The notes under the pieces: model-generated
What the model saw: the letters and a program-made list of their open reading frames with translations, nothing else
What the model was told of the DNA's origin: nothing
Database searches by the model: none
Shown here: piece by piece, positions 25,376-35,897 of the stretch
Layout: the number at the start of each line of letters is the position of its first letter
How positions within the stretch are numbered: the first letter of the stretch is position 1
Program-made: the position numbers and the translations under genes
DNA from: Aspidiotus rigidus
Lineage: Eukaryota > Arthropoda > Insecta > Hemiptera > Diaspididae
DNA: 64,000 nucleotides
Reading direction: 5' to 3'
NCBI GenBank assembly: GCA_035079385.1
Contig: JAVHKY010000030.1
Span: forward strand, 8,533,001-8,597,000

Positions 25376-25760
25376 TTATTTTGTCCGCAGTACTCTTCCA
25401 AAATTACTGGATGAATCTTCTTGAAACTTGGGCAGATTATAGTGAATCGGGTAGGCAGTTCTTGAGATATACTCAATTTTAGTATTCAAGAGTTGATTTG
25501 TGAAGTTTCGGGAGATGAGAAAATTATTTCAAATTTAGACTAGCTTCTTTGAGTGGGATTTGAGGAGACTTATGAGTGAACCAGGCTCGGGTGATATATT
25601 TTGACTTTTTTCATTCACGGCCACGTACTCTATTGGTGAATATAGATCATAATTCTGAAAATCGTTTCAAATATTAATAGTATATTAATGCTGTTGAGAA
25701 AATTTCTCATTCTGGATTAAATAAAATAAAATTTAGGTTTCTTTATTGGGTTATAGGCTT
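25376..25760. repeat. Dispersed repeat, copy 1
   Basis: This copy begins near TTTTGTCCGCAG followed by CTTCCAAAATTACTGGATGA and ends near ATTTAGGTTTCTTTATTGGG. It is a direct repeat of the sequence at 26303-26690. The conserved block about 'AAACTACTGG(A/T)TGAATT..TTGAAACTT' also occurs at 18660 and 25790. No coding sequence is present. Confidence 0.75.
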
Positions 25761-25785
25761 GTTTATTTGTTCATAATATTTTTTT

Positions 25786-25870
25786 GTCCGAGGAATTCCT
25801 CCGAAACTACTGGATGAATTTCTTTGAAACTTAGGTAGATTATAATATTATATCTGAAGATGTGCAAATA
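25786..25870. repeat. Dispersed repeat, truncated copy
   Basis: Only the leading block is present: TTTGTCCGAGGAATTCCTCC, then GAAACTACTGGATGAATTTC and the TTGAAACTTAGG segment, up to ATCTGAAGATGTG. Confidence 0.7.
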
Positions 25871-26069
25871 TTGGAATGAAGTTTGTGTAGAAGGCGGTGG
25901 TGAGAGCGTGAATACAATAGCGACTGAAGACGCCATTAAGTGATACCAGGAATTGAAGATGATCAAGAATTGAGCCACTCAGCCTAATATTCAATGTACT
26001 AGTCCAATACTAGGCTGAGAATATCGTATAGGAAAAAGTAATCGTGAAGCTTTTCCTCTATCGACTTTT

Positions 26070-26690
26070 CTGGCTCTTAAAGAGGTATTACAACAGTAAC
26101 AAGATTGAAAGGAAGAGGAAGCAGTGAATTTCCTCGACGTTTTGCAGGTCCTAGACCACTTTTAGCCTGAAAAATTTCAGGTCGCCTTTCTTTATATATA
26201 TATTTAAACATATATTTAGGACGAGGATACTCGAAAGAGTATCCTCGTCATTATGGATGATCGTAACAAAAACGTATTGATCCTATATTTAGGCTTATAA
26301 CATTTTTTTTGCCCGCGGATCTTCTCCAAAATTACTGGTTGGATTTTTTCGAAACTTAGACAAGTTATAGTCTCATATCCGAAGATATGCCCCTACAATT
26401 TGCTCGAGGATCGAATGAGCTTAATTGATAGTAATTCATCAATGTGTTTCCAGTTGAGTTATTTTTTTTCTGAAATTAGCAAGTTTTTTTTTCCCTCTCT
26501 CGGGAAAGAAGCATTTTGCTATTAAAGCACGTTTTTTCATAGTCACATACTTTATCGGTCATTACAGATGATAATTCTGAAAATCGTTCCAAATATAAAT
26601 AATATGAACACTGTTGAGAAAATTTCTCATTTTTGATTGAATAAAATGAAATTTAGGTCTCCTTATTAGATTAAGGGTACTTTAACTCTC
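26070..26690. repeat. Dispersed repeat, longest copy
   Basis: This copy has the same order of blocks as 18485-18760 in the foldback-type element: GAGGTATTACA, then AATTTCCTCGACGTTTTG, an AT-rich tract, and the AATTACTGGTTGGATT block, followed by the ATAATTCTGAAAATCGTT block shared with copy 1. A perfect hairpin at 26220-26249 is inserted between the blocks. This identifies one repeat family with at least four members in the window. Confidence 0.72.
26220..26249. repeat. Perfect 13-bp hairpin with GAAA loop
   Basis: GACGAGGATACTC (26220-26232), GAAA, then GAGTATCCTCGTC (26237-26249). All 13 pairs match. It lies inside the dispersed repeat, at the place where the 18.6 kb copy has its (TA)n tract. 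Confidence 0.95.
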
Positions 26691-27299
26691 TTACCAGTTC
26701 GATGTGACGTAATGGTGACAGACTTTATTGACTGAGTTCTACTGTTCATCCTATACAAATATCTGACTTGATTGATGTGTGATTGGTACTTATTCTAAAG
26801 AGTAAATGGGACTGATGACTCAATTTACGGATTTAATGACTTTTGAGTGTGTGAGAAGAAAAGTACTGTACTACTCGGGCTACTGCGTGAGGGTTTTTTT
26901 TTTTTTTTGTCTAGCTGCACTTGACGAGGCGAACGTGGCCTTGGACTCAAAAGTAAATTTTCTCGCCAATTTGAGTGCCGAAACACCCATCAATTCCCCT
27001 TTCCCGGTTATCAGAAGTCTAGGTCATCAGAAAGTAAAAAGGTTTTCCTAGCCAAATGTGGATGTGAACTTTTTTTGAGGATATAGCCCCAACAAAGGCC
27101 TTTGACCAGTGTGAATTGACCAGTTACCGTAACATGATTCCGGAACAATGAACCTAAAATATTCGAAAAGAACGGAATTTGATCTCTCTGATTTAAAATA
27201 TTGAAATCACCGTGGATTGTGCTACGAGATGAAGTGCAAATCGAATTTTCAAGGATTTTGAGAAGTTTGATTTATAAATCATATTCTTTTTTTTTCTCT

Positions 27300-28800
27300 C
27301 TTTTTCTTTTCGTCCAAAAATGACCAATTTTACGTATTGATGCGAAGAATTTGCGCGTACGTAGACCTACACGTATATTGCATCGTTGTATGACAGAACT
27401 AGCATGTAAAGATGATTATAATCGCTTAAACATGACGTAAAAGACGCGCGATGTCTTCAATGAGCGAAGTTTATAAGCCGACGATGATTTATTGGAGATG
27501 AACAACTGTAAAGCAAACGGGTTGTCGCGAACTCTCTCTCTTTCTCGACGTAAAGGATTTAATACGATTACTCGCTTTAAGCCATTTAAACGTTGTTTAA
27601 TTAAGTCTTAACGAAGCATAAAGTTGTTTTTAATCAACGAGCTCCCTTAACAGACCCTTCTTCGTCATTCGAACGTACTTTTGCATCCCTTTTTCCGAGT
27701 CAGTAGTCCTTATATCTTCGTCTAAATATACTCGAAGCGAATAACGCGTCAATACACGTACCTAATATTTTTTTATCGTATATGCGCTTGTTTATTGGTG
27801 AAAATATTTTATATCAATTAAGTCTGCTCGAATGTACGCTAAATAAATGTGCTCCCTTCAATAAGTGAGAGTACACACACACAGGTATTTCACACCTTGA
27901 TAATCACGACTGTGTACACGTCAGAATGGGATCGTCGTTGAGAGGGTTGGGGTGGAAAACGATTTTTGTAATTTCATACGAGAGCGTGAAAACGGATACC
28001 GTATCGGATTTGATGGCAAATATTTACCTTTGCCTCTAACTTCGATTAAGACGAGCAGATGCGGATATAATATTTTTATTGTCTTATATACGAACCGTAG
28101 ACTCGCCTCACCGTCAACGATGTAGATACTAGGCGCGTCTTCTCTAAATCCTCGAAGTCGCGATGTAATTAATTTTTTTAATACAGGTTCAAATCGACAT
28201 CACATGGAACCTCGTGATACGAATTTGAAAAATGATCTTTGGTCCTCCAGCACTTAGATGTAGTAGCTAAGAGCGCATTATAACGTATGTAAGAAATGTA
28301 AAAAATAACGTGGAATATAATTTACACGCGGAGTGTTCTAACAGAAAAATGTGGACAGCGAAAATTCCGGAAGATAACAGTCCCACAGTACCCTGCCGGT
28401 ATCGGAGAATGATATTGTTGTCAAGATAAGCTCGTTATAGTCTGCAGAGGAGAGGCTGCGATATGCTGCTGCTGGTCCGTTCGCTCTGTCCAAACAAGTT
28501 GGTATTTTTTTGACATAACATGATACGGCGCTGCTGAAGACAAATATATACGAGAACGGACTCGCTCCTTTATAGCCGTTCATCTCGATGGACAAGCCTT
28601 GTTCACTCTTCTCTCTATGTACATTTTTTCCTATAACGGCAGCATCCGTGTTATCTGATACTACGATCTTCGGGGCTCTTCGCAACACTGCGACAGAGCA
28701 TGTCGATTTCTTACAATTAAGTGGCTTTTATATTGCTTTCCAGTTGGTTTAGCGTCGTAATTGAGAACGCTTATAATAATAGTGACGCGTTTTCATTAAA
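27300..28800. promoter_or_regulatory. Candidate regulatory interval (CpG-retaining, repeat-poor)
   Basis: This 1.5-kb interval lacks the repeat blocks on its left, retains many CpG sites and contains homeodomain-type cores, such as TGATTTATTG at 27485-27494 (of the Exd-Hox half-site shape TGATNNAT) and TTTAATTAAG near 27597. This is inference from composition and short motifs, which also occur by chance. A minus-strand frame at 28338-28688 (116 codons) looks accidental. Confidence 0.25.
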
Positions 28801-31800
28801 TTATGTATACCGTATTTAGTTTTACGTCGTGTTCGTAATAATATAGGTAGTCTGTGTTGTCAATTGGTACGAAAATTTTCTCCAAAGGAGAAGAGAGAGA
28901 AAGAAAAAATCGCGGTAATAGGTGATAGAAAAATGGTATACTCGTAGATGACTCGACTCAGAAAAAGGGCGGGTTCTTTCGATTTGTTCGATTATCGTAA
29001 TAATATGTTGTTGTACAAGGGCGTACCAACATTTTTATGAGCAGTCGAGAAGTGAGAACTAGTTTTATTGGCTTTATTGAATCGTTATTGTACGGGTACA
29101 TGCGTGTTTACGTCTTACGCGGAGTCGAAACGATGGAATAAGCGAATAGCAGATGGTTCTTATGGTATACAGCAATTCTTTCTCTCTCTCTCTCGCTCGC
29201 TCGGATAAGATATAAGGTATAAGGTGTTCCGAAGTGGAATTGATAGTGAAGAAAATTAATGCGTTAATTATGTTAGTTTGATGGAATTTTGCTGATATGT
29301 GCGAAAAGGAATGTGAGTAGGCGTCTCATGGAAAAAAAATTGCTCAAGGTTTTGCAACAAAGTTTCACCAAACAACTCTTTCCGCTATTTTGATCAGTGA
29401 CAGAAAAATTCGCTCGAGAAAATAAAGACGATTTTAACTCGACTCGTATGGGCAGTTTAGACAGATAGAGCGATAAGAAAAAACGTTTTGAGGTATCGAG
29501 CAGGACTATCTTGAAAATGTTGTATTCGATGCTAGAAATAAGCCCTCAAAAGTTACACCCCCAAAAATGCTCTCAAATTTCACTTTTTTGCTTATAACTC
29601 AAAAAGTTGAAGCTTTGGGGAAAAAAGTTTTAAACAAAAAAGATTCCTCGTAATATTTACTACAAAATGCATATGAACGTACGAATAGGTTTAATTGTTA
29701 ACCTAGAAATATCCTCCATAGTTGGACAACTTTAGAAATTTTGGGCAAGTATCTTGAAAATGGCGAGTAATGGAATGCGTTCCCGGACATTTTCCTGAAT
29801 CTTTTACCCTGAAAACCGAAAGCCTGAATGACTTTTCCCTGAAAATTATTTCCTGAAATCGGAGAAGAAAGATAACTCTCGCCTAAGCTCGCATCTTTTG
29901 GTGTCTGATTTATAGATAATATGGGTGAAAGCGGTTTCGAAAATACGAGCCCAGCTTTCAGTAGCATAAAATGGTTAATTTCTTGTCTTTTGTGACACCT
30001 ATATTCAATAGCAGTGGTATTATGGAGTGCGAGACCGCAATATTTCTCAAAATCTATTCAAAACTCGACTGCAAGATGCCCGTCATTTTTGCTGTTTTCG
30101 GAATGTGTAAGATTTTTGATAGGAAAAAATCTGCGTGTAGTATTTTTATCAACTTTTCCAGCGAGTTTCTTTTCGGAGAAAAGCATTCCTTTTTTCCGTT
30201 GTTGCTGTACTGTGAGACTGTCGACGAGTGTACTCTCGTCTGTAAAATCTCAATCGTTATTCATACGTTCCACACTCCCACTCGTACTCCTTAGGTAAAT
30301 TGTCGAGTTTTTGTTGTCGTTATGAATGACTGACTAATCATCCTAACGCCTCAGATTTTTTTTTTTTTTCAATATTCTTTCACGAGCATACCACGGTTGT
30401 AAGAAATAAGAATACTACGTGCAAAGAAGAAAGACGTCGAAAAAAATGGAGAGATGTTAGAATGGATTTGCGAATTTATTTGTAAAGATGTCGTTGTGAG
30501 AAAAGTAATCGATCAATCAAACAGCTCGAACATCTGTACGCGGCGTAAAGCAGTGGTACGTACTCGTATATTATCGCGCATCGCACCGTACACGAGGTGA
30601 GTACGAGTGAGTGTAAGCTTTGGACTCTATGCATAGGGATACGTGTGGGCTCCGATTGTTTCCCCAAAGGGGCCTTCTTCTAAATCGCCTCTATTGAAAT
30701 CCTCTTCTGGGTTTTACTATCACGGTGTTACGCTATCAGCTTTCCTGTTTCTGTCACTAGTGAACTAAAACCAACTGATTACGTCTTCGTTAAGGTTGTC
30801 AACTGAATTTGGTGCATCAAGACAGTTTTTACTGTTGCATAGGTTGAAGATCTTGAATTAAATTTACTTCGAGTGTAATAAACATCGACAACAACCATGA
30901 ATGCCAGTAAACGAGCTTTGTTGAAATTGAAGATGCGGGTATCTATAATTGTCAGTCATCTTGCCCCAGCTAATATAAGAGACGAGGCTCGGTCGGAGAA
31001 GAAGTAAGTAAATTGACCCAGACAAACGAGTGGAATCACGCGTAGTCGTCAAATGAATCGCTACTCTCTGAGGTGAAATATACTCTATAACATTCATTCA
31101 CCATTTAAAATTATTGAGAGAAACTTGCGCAAAAGTAGCAAAGGTTTTTGGCTTCAATTCCACCAGATCTTCGAGTATGTAGCTAGAGACGAAGTAAATA
31201 TTTCAGTGATGTAGAATGGAAGACAATATTAATATTAATGTACAAGTTATGATTGCTAACCAGATAATAATAATAATTATTATAATAATAATAATAGTAA
31301 TAGTAGTATTTCTATGGCGAGGTCAGTTGAATTGAAGACACGCAGCCAATTCAAAGCATTTTTTACAGGAGATTCAAAATTGGCTAATTTTATCACTCCA
31401 TGTGGGCTACTGTTTTAGAAGGGTTATAAAAAAAACAAAATAATATGTAAATGTTCGAAGATCTTGTAAACTTCTTCAAGAGGTGGAAAAGGAGATGGCA
31501 TTAAAAGACACAGAGATAGAATTCTAAATATGGCCCGAAATTTAATTCCTAAGTCAAAGAATTTTATGAACAACTTAGATGAATCGAAAGTCCGAATTGG
31601 TTTTGGAGACTGATGGGAGACTACATGTAAAAGCAAATGAAACTCGTTATCACTGGCTATAAAGAGTTGATCTGTGAGGGACTCGATGATGGGGCGTATT
31701 TTTTGCTTTCACACTGCTGATAACCATTTTACTGCTAGGTTCTAAACAAAAAGGATTTACATCTCATCTCCCATAAGAGGAAAAAAATCCTCAAATATTT

Positions 31801-32447
31801 CGAAAACAAAGAAAAAATAAGGATTTCGATATTTATATTCTTAAACTAAAAGCTTCTCTCTTTCTTACAAGCTTTTAAACCATCAAAATTAGTTAAACAT
31901 TTGATTGAATAAATGGCAAGAATCTCTGAACCTCATATAAAAGATATCTTTCTACAGACTGTGTCCTAGTTCAACATGTAAGTATGATAAAATGGGGTTA
32001 CAAAAATTTCAAGAATATGACGTCACAAAAACACGCCCTACCGCAAAAAATATCGATATGAAATTTCCCACGATGGAATTCCTATTTTTTACAATTTTTA
32101 TTGTCGTTTTTTTGTGCTGTTTGAAAACTCATCTATCTTCTCTCAGAAAAACCTCAAAATTTAGATCAATATCTGCAAAAAATCGGTGATGAGTTTCTCA
32201 ATTTTGGCTTAAAATTTCAGCATACTCAAGAGTATTTTGAGAAGGGTACTTGAGAAAGTTTTTTCATCGTCCTTTTCTTTCTCAATTTCTCTTCCCTTGA
32301 GAAAAATGGGTGGGGAGTGCGCCAGTTTGTTGTTTATTTTAGAGCGGCGATCTCTAATTTTTAATAATTAATTGGTTCGATTTTTTCAGCTTCTGGAAGT
32401 GAGAAAAATGGCGATTCTATTTTGAGTTTGGTGTACTATTGAGAAAA
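28801..32447. other. Intergenic DNA, no gene seen
   Basis: No supported gene. There is a CT microsatellite at about 29179-29203, a poly-T at 30358-30369 and an AAT/ATA trinucleotide stretch at about 31264-31310. The stretch at 29575-29635 has the A/T-run character of transposon sequence, but no ends are seen. Confidence 0.45.
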
Positions 32448-32800
32448 CTATATTCGAACCGGACAGCGCTAGCGTTGCGCTGCAGCGGGGAGAAATCGTA
32501 AGAGGTATCAAAATTATGGCTGTATATGAGGAAAATGTAAAAAAATTGAAATAACAACAAAGCAGATTTGACTTCTTGACATCCCATAAAAGATGTCTAC
32601 AAACGCACGTTCTACAAATTATACGAGATGACGAAACGTTGAATTCTGCTTCATTCAAGAGATAATGCCAAATTTTTCATTTTTCTCTCATATACGGCCT
32701 TAGTTTTGATACTTCTTACGATTTTGGCAGAAGTACCATTACTGTTGAACAAATCACGCACGTTGTTAGTGATCCTGGTGGGTGCCCGGTTCGAATAGAG
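32448..32800. mobile_element. Inverted-repeat (foldback) MITE, ~350 bp
   Basis: The left arm, from TATTCGAACCGG at 32451 to about 32550, matches the reverse complement of the right arm (about 32672-32798), which ends CCGGTTCGAATAG. Shared inner blocks are AAATCGTAAGA, GTATCAAAA and GTATATGAG. The centre (32578-32700) is shared with the diverged copy at 58350-58565, so the family has at least two members here. The GGTTCGAAT at the end resembles an RNA polymerase III B box, but there is no tRNA fold. Confidence 0.7.
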
Positions 32801-35138
32801 GTTCTAATACTTCAATTAATATCTCTATATTGGTTAATTCTGAGAATTTCGAAACGAAACAGGTAGGTAGTACTTTATATTAGAGAACCTCCTAAAATGA
32901 ATTCAACTTTTTACGGAGAGAATAGTAAATTTCTAGTTCGATCTTTAGTACAAGCAAAATATTTATAAATATATTTTTAAATAATGGTATAGGCTAGGTG
33001 GCCAACGTCACCAATAAAATCGCACCTTACTGTATAATATTACGAACAATCTATTTTAAAGAACTATTAAGAACAAAAAAAAGTCGGTAAAAACTGTTCC
33101 GCTATCTTCTTTATTTTGAATAAGGAACTTCTTGAAACATCAACAATATTTTTCTACTCTTAAATTTGTCTGTAAAATAAAAAGTCCATCGAAAATAATC
33201 TCACGTAAAAAGTAATGACGTTTAGGTATTTGTAATTATAAGTATGTCGGTTTTCAAGTTTTTTGACTTGTTCTCTTAGAGTTTAAACCAATCGAATATC
33301 AAAGTAGGGATAGATATTAGGTATGTCTCTCTGTAAAATCTTAAATACGTACTATAAATTAAAACCAGAGGAGGTTGGTTATTCAATCTTCTCCTTTGTA
33401 CTCTATGACTAGAAATATGGTCGGCATTGAAAAAATGATAATCACGTGGGATACGATTCAGAAAGAAGAAAGGCGGGGCTAGTTTATTCATGGGATCTCG
33501 AGTGATCATTAATGAAAATCGATTTCTCAATTATCAAGACCTTCACGTCTCAGATTTACACTATTTTTCAATAAAAATTTTTATTTTGCATTAATACTCT
33601 ACTATATAAAGGAGACATATGGAGTTATCGAGAATGCAAAATGAAAAGTGCATTTCGGCGGAATCTGTGCATTGGTGACAATCTGTCGTCTGCTAAGTAG
33701 TTAATTGGCTATCTGCCTAATGGAAATACCTACAACATTGAAAACTAAAAAAACGTTTTGGAGGCATTTCACGCAAACATTATAATATATTTTTTCTTTT
33801 CTTAAATCCAAATAAGAGGGAAGATCGTATTTTACGACACCGTTATAGTGATTGATGAAGAAAACGAATGTTTGACTTTCAGTTTGTCCTTTGTTATTCT
33901 TGGGTCTATCTGTTACGTGTGTCTGTGTTTCCTTCGTGTTTCTCGTCTAACTATGACACGTATTAACCTAGTAGACACCATTCAAAAGTATTAAACCCGA
34001 TCAACACTTCATTCAAAAAATTACGTCTTTTCCAAAAAATAACAAGGATAATAATGTTTCGTGATGGAATGGGTGAATAAATTTCAAAGTAGTGAATGAT
34101 TGTAGCTAAATTAGTGTCAAATTCTGGGAATTTACGTGAAGACGAGCCATTCGTTGTCAAAAATTGTTTCCTCGAACTTTTTCAATGAAAAGATAACGAG
34201 TTGAAAACTTGTAAAGTTTTTTTGTATAGTACTGTGATTTTGGGAAGCAATAAAGATTTTAGTGTCTAGTTTCTTAGGAATAATTATGACGTTAGGAGCT
34301 GCATACAGATGAGATGCATATTTTTTTTCTCCTTCGATCATAACGATTATAGTTTGTCTTTTACCAGGATTAGGTATTTTCATTATCTTTTTTCTCTTAG
34401 TCATATGAACTTCAAAATTATAAAATTGAAAGAACCTGTGTGTGTCAGTTCTTTGTAATGACAGCATCAGTTGTTCATCTTTGACTGGGAAAAAAAATAA
34501 TATCCATAAAATTTATTGTCTTTTTGGTGAGAAAATTTATTCAAGAAAGCCAAGAACGCATTGAAACTATGGTTTAATAAAAAATACCATCTACGAATCG
34601 AAAAATTGATCTGGAAATAAATGAAAAGACAACTCATATTAAATTAAAATATTGTAATAAATAATTTCGTATTACATCTTGTATTGTCTTGATACTTTCT
34701 ATACGAATTCCCTACAGATTGAAAAAGAGTGTTGATTCCGACCCTGTGGAGGAGGAAGGAATTTCTAGAACTACCTTTTCAATTTGTGAGTACACAGTAC
34801 TATATTGACAGTATCCTATTTTATCCACTCGTCCAAAGTTTCTGAGAAAAATTTTTCTCTAAGGCAGTATGTTTCTTTAAGCTACAAAATTTGACTTTCT
34901 TACTTCATCGATCTTTTACTTATTTATTTATTTATTTTTTTTTGGGGGGGGGGTGCGTCTACGAAGCTTTACGACTGAGAAAAAATATGGAAAAGTAGAT
35001 TGTAGGTGTACCCTCATTTCTTACGTTTCATATAATTACGTACGGTGAAGAATTTTTAAGCGAATTATGGCTCCTTCATCACAAATAATTTGTACTTATA
35101 CAGATAAGCTTTGTCACTCTCCCACACTTGCTTACATA
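32801..35138. other. Intergenic DNA, no gene seen
   Basis: No recognisable gene. A minus-strand open frame at 34132-34467 (111 codons, Lys- and Ile-rich) has no motif I know and could be accidental. A TATT repeat followed by a G run lies at about 34917-34953. Confidence 0.45.
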
Positions 35139-35897
35139 CAGTTCTTTCAATTTTAAAGGTGGTTTACCTGTGGTCTACAGATCCTTAGTAGTCCGCGAGG
35201 TACTCAGAAATAGCCCGTGAGACTTCTCAGACAACCATATAGGTGCGTAGTTAAAAATGCACGAGTACATAGGTGAGAAAGAATTAAGGAAGAAATGAAG
35301 GCGGAACTATTTGTCATGAGTCACAAGCAAATGACTGAGAGGCTATGAATGAGTAATATTGCCAATTTAGAATCGTTGAAGAGTGAGTTTGCTCGTTACT
35401 TTCCTGAGTGTGCGGTCGGGGACATCAATCCTATCAAAAAAGTGGTATGTGTAATCCGTTTAATATTCACTCTCTCAGTACCTAAAGATAAGCAAGAAAA
35501 ACTTATCGAGTTACAGAACTGCGTGACCTGCAAAGATGATTTTACCAATGAAACACTGGAAGAGTTCTAACTTCGTGACCCTGCGCTCAAGCTTGTCACT
35601 CTTCTCTTTTCGAGATTAAAGGTAAGAAATGCTCAGAGCCGATGAACCCAGGGTGCGACTTACAAATAGCAGTAGCAAAAAGTAGTCGAGCCCGTATCGA
35701 AAAACTGGCCAACAACATGCATGTGCAACCATCCCATCAAGAAATGACTCGTTCTTTTGCCTCTCTACCTAATTAATATTTTCAATTACAAGAGTGAAGT
35801 ATACATCACTAACTTTTTTTAAAGATCACGTAATCCACGAAAACTTTCGGTTCTTCAAAGAGGTCCACAACTCCATAGAAAGATTAAGAACCACTGT
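35139..35897 (+). mobile_element. Deleted hAT transposon copy, 759 bp
   Basis: The 8-mer CTTACATA occurs immediately on both sides (35131-35138 and 35898-35905), a perfect hAT-type target duplication. The element begins CAGTTCTTTC and ends TTAAGAACCACTGT; the ends are diverged inverted repeats. Inside are two transposase pieces in different frames, an internal segment and the extreme C terminus, with the catalytic middle deleted. It is a non-autonomous copy of a hAT element of the kind that gave rise to ZBED5- and SCAND3-like proteins. Confidence 0.85.
35349..35755 (+). pseudogene. hAT transposase remnant
   Basis: The first frame (35349-35570) contains LESLKSEFARYFPE and KLIELQNCVTCKDDFTNETL, matching the part of hAT/ZBED5-like transposases where an EF.RYFP motif is followed by ELQ...LK..F....LEEFW; here TAA replaces the W codon. 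After a frameshift, 35642 onward reads PGCDLQIAVAK and RIEKLANNMHVQPSH, the usual C-terminal end of the same family's dimerisation region. The region between them is missing, so the protein is not functional. Confidence 0.8.

Noticed and set aside
28338..28688. 116-codon minus-strand open frame in a CpG-rich interval
   Set aside because: CpG-rich DNA has fewer stop codons by chance; no domain, signal peptide or partner exons.
32780..32800. GGTTCGAAT as a tRNA B box
   Set aside because: The sequence is part of an inverted repeat and no tRNA cloverleaf or A box can be drawn around it.
34132..34467. 111-codon minus-strand open frame
   Set aside because: Lys/Ile-rich as expected by chance in AT-rich DNA; no family resemblance.
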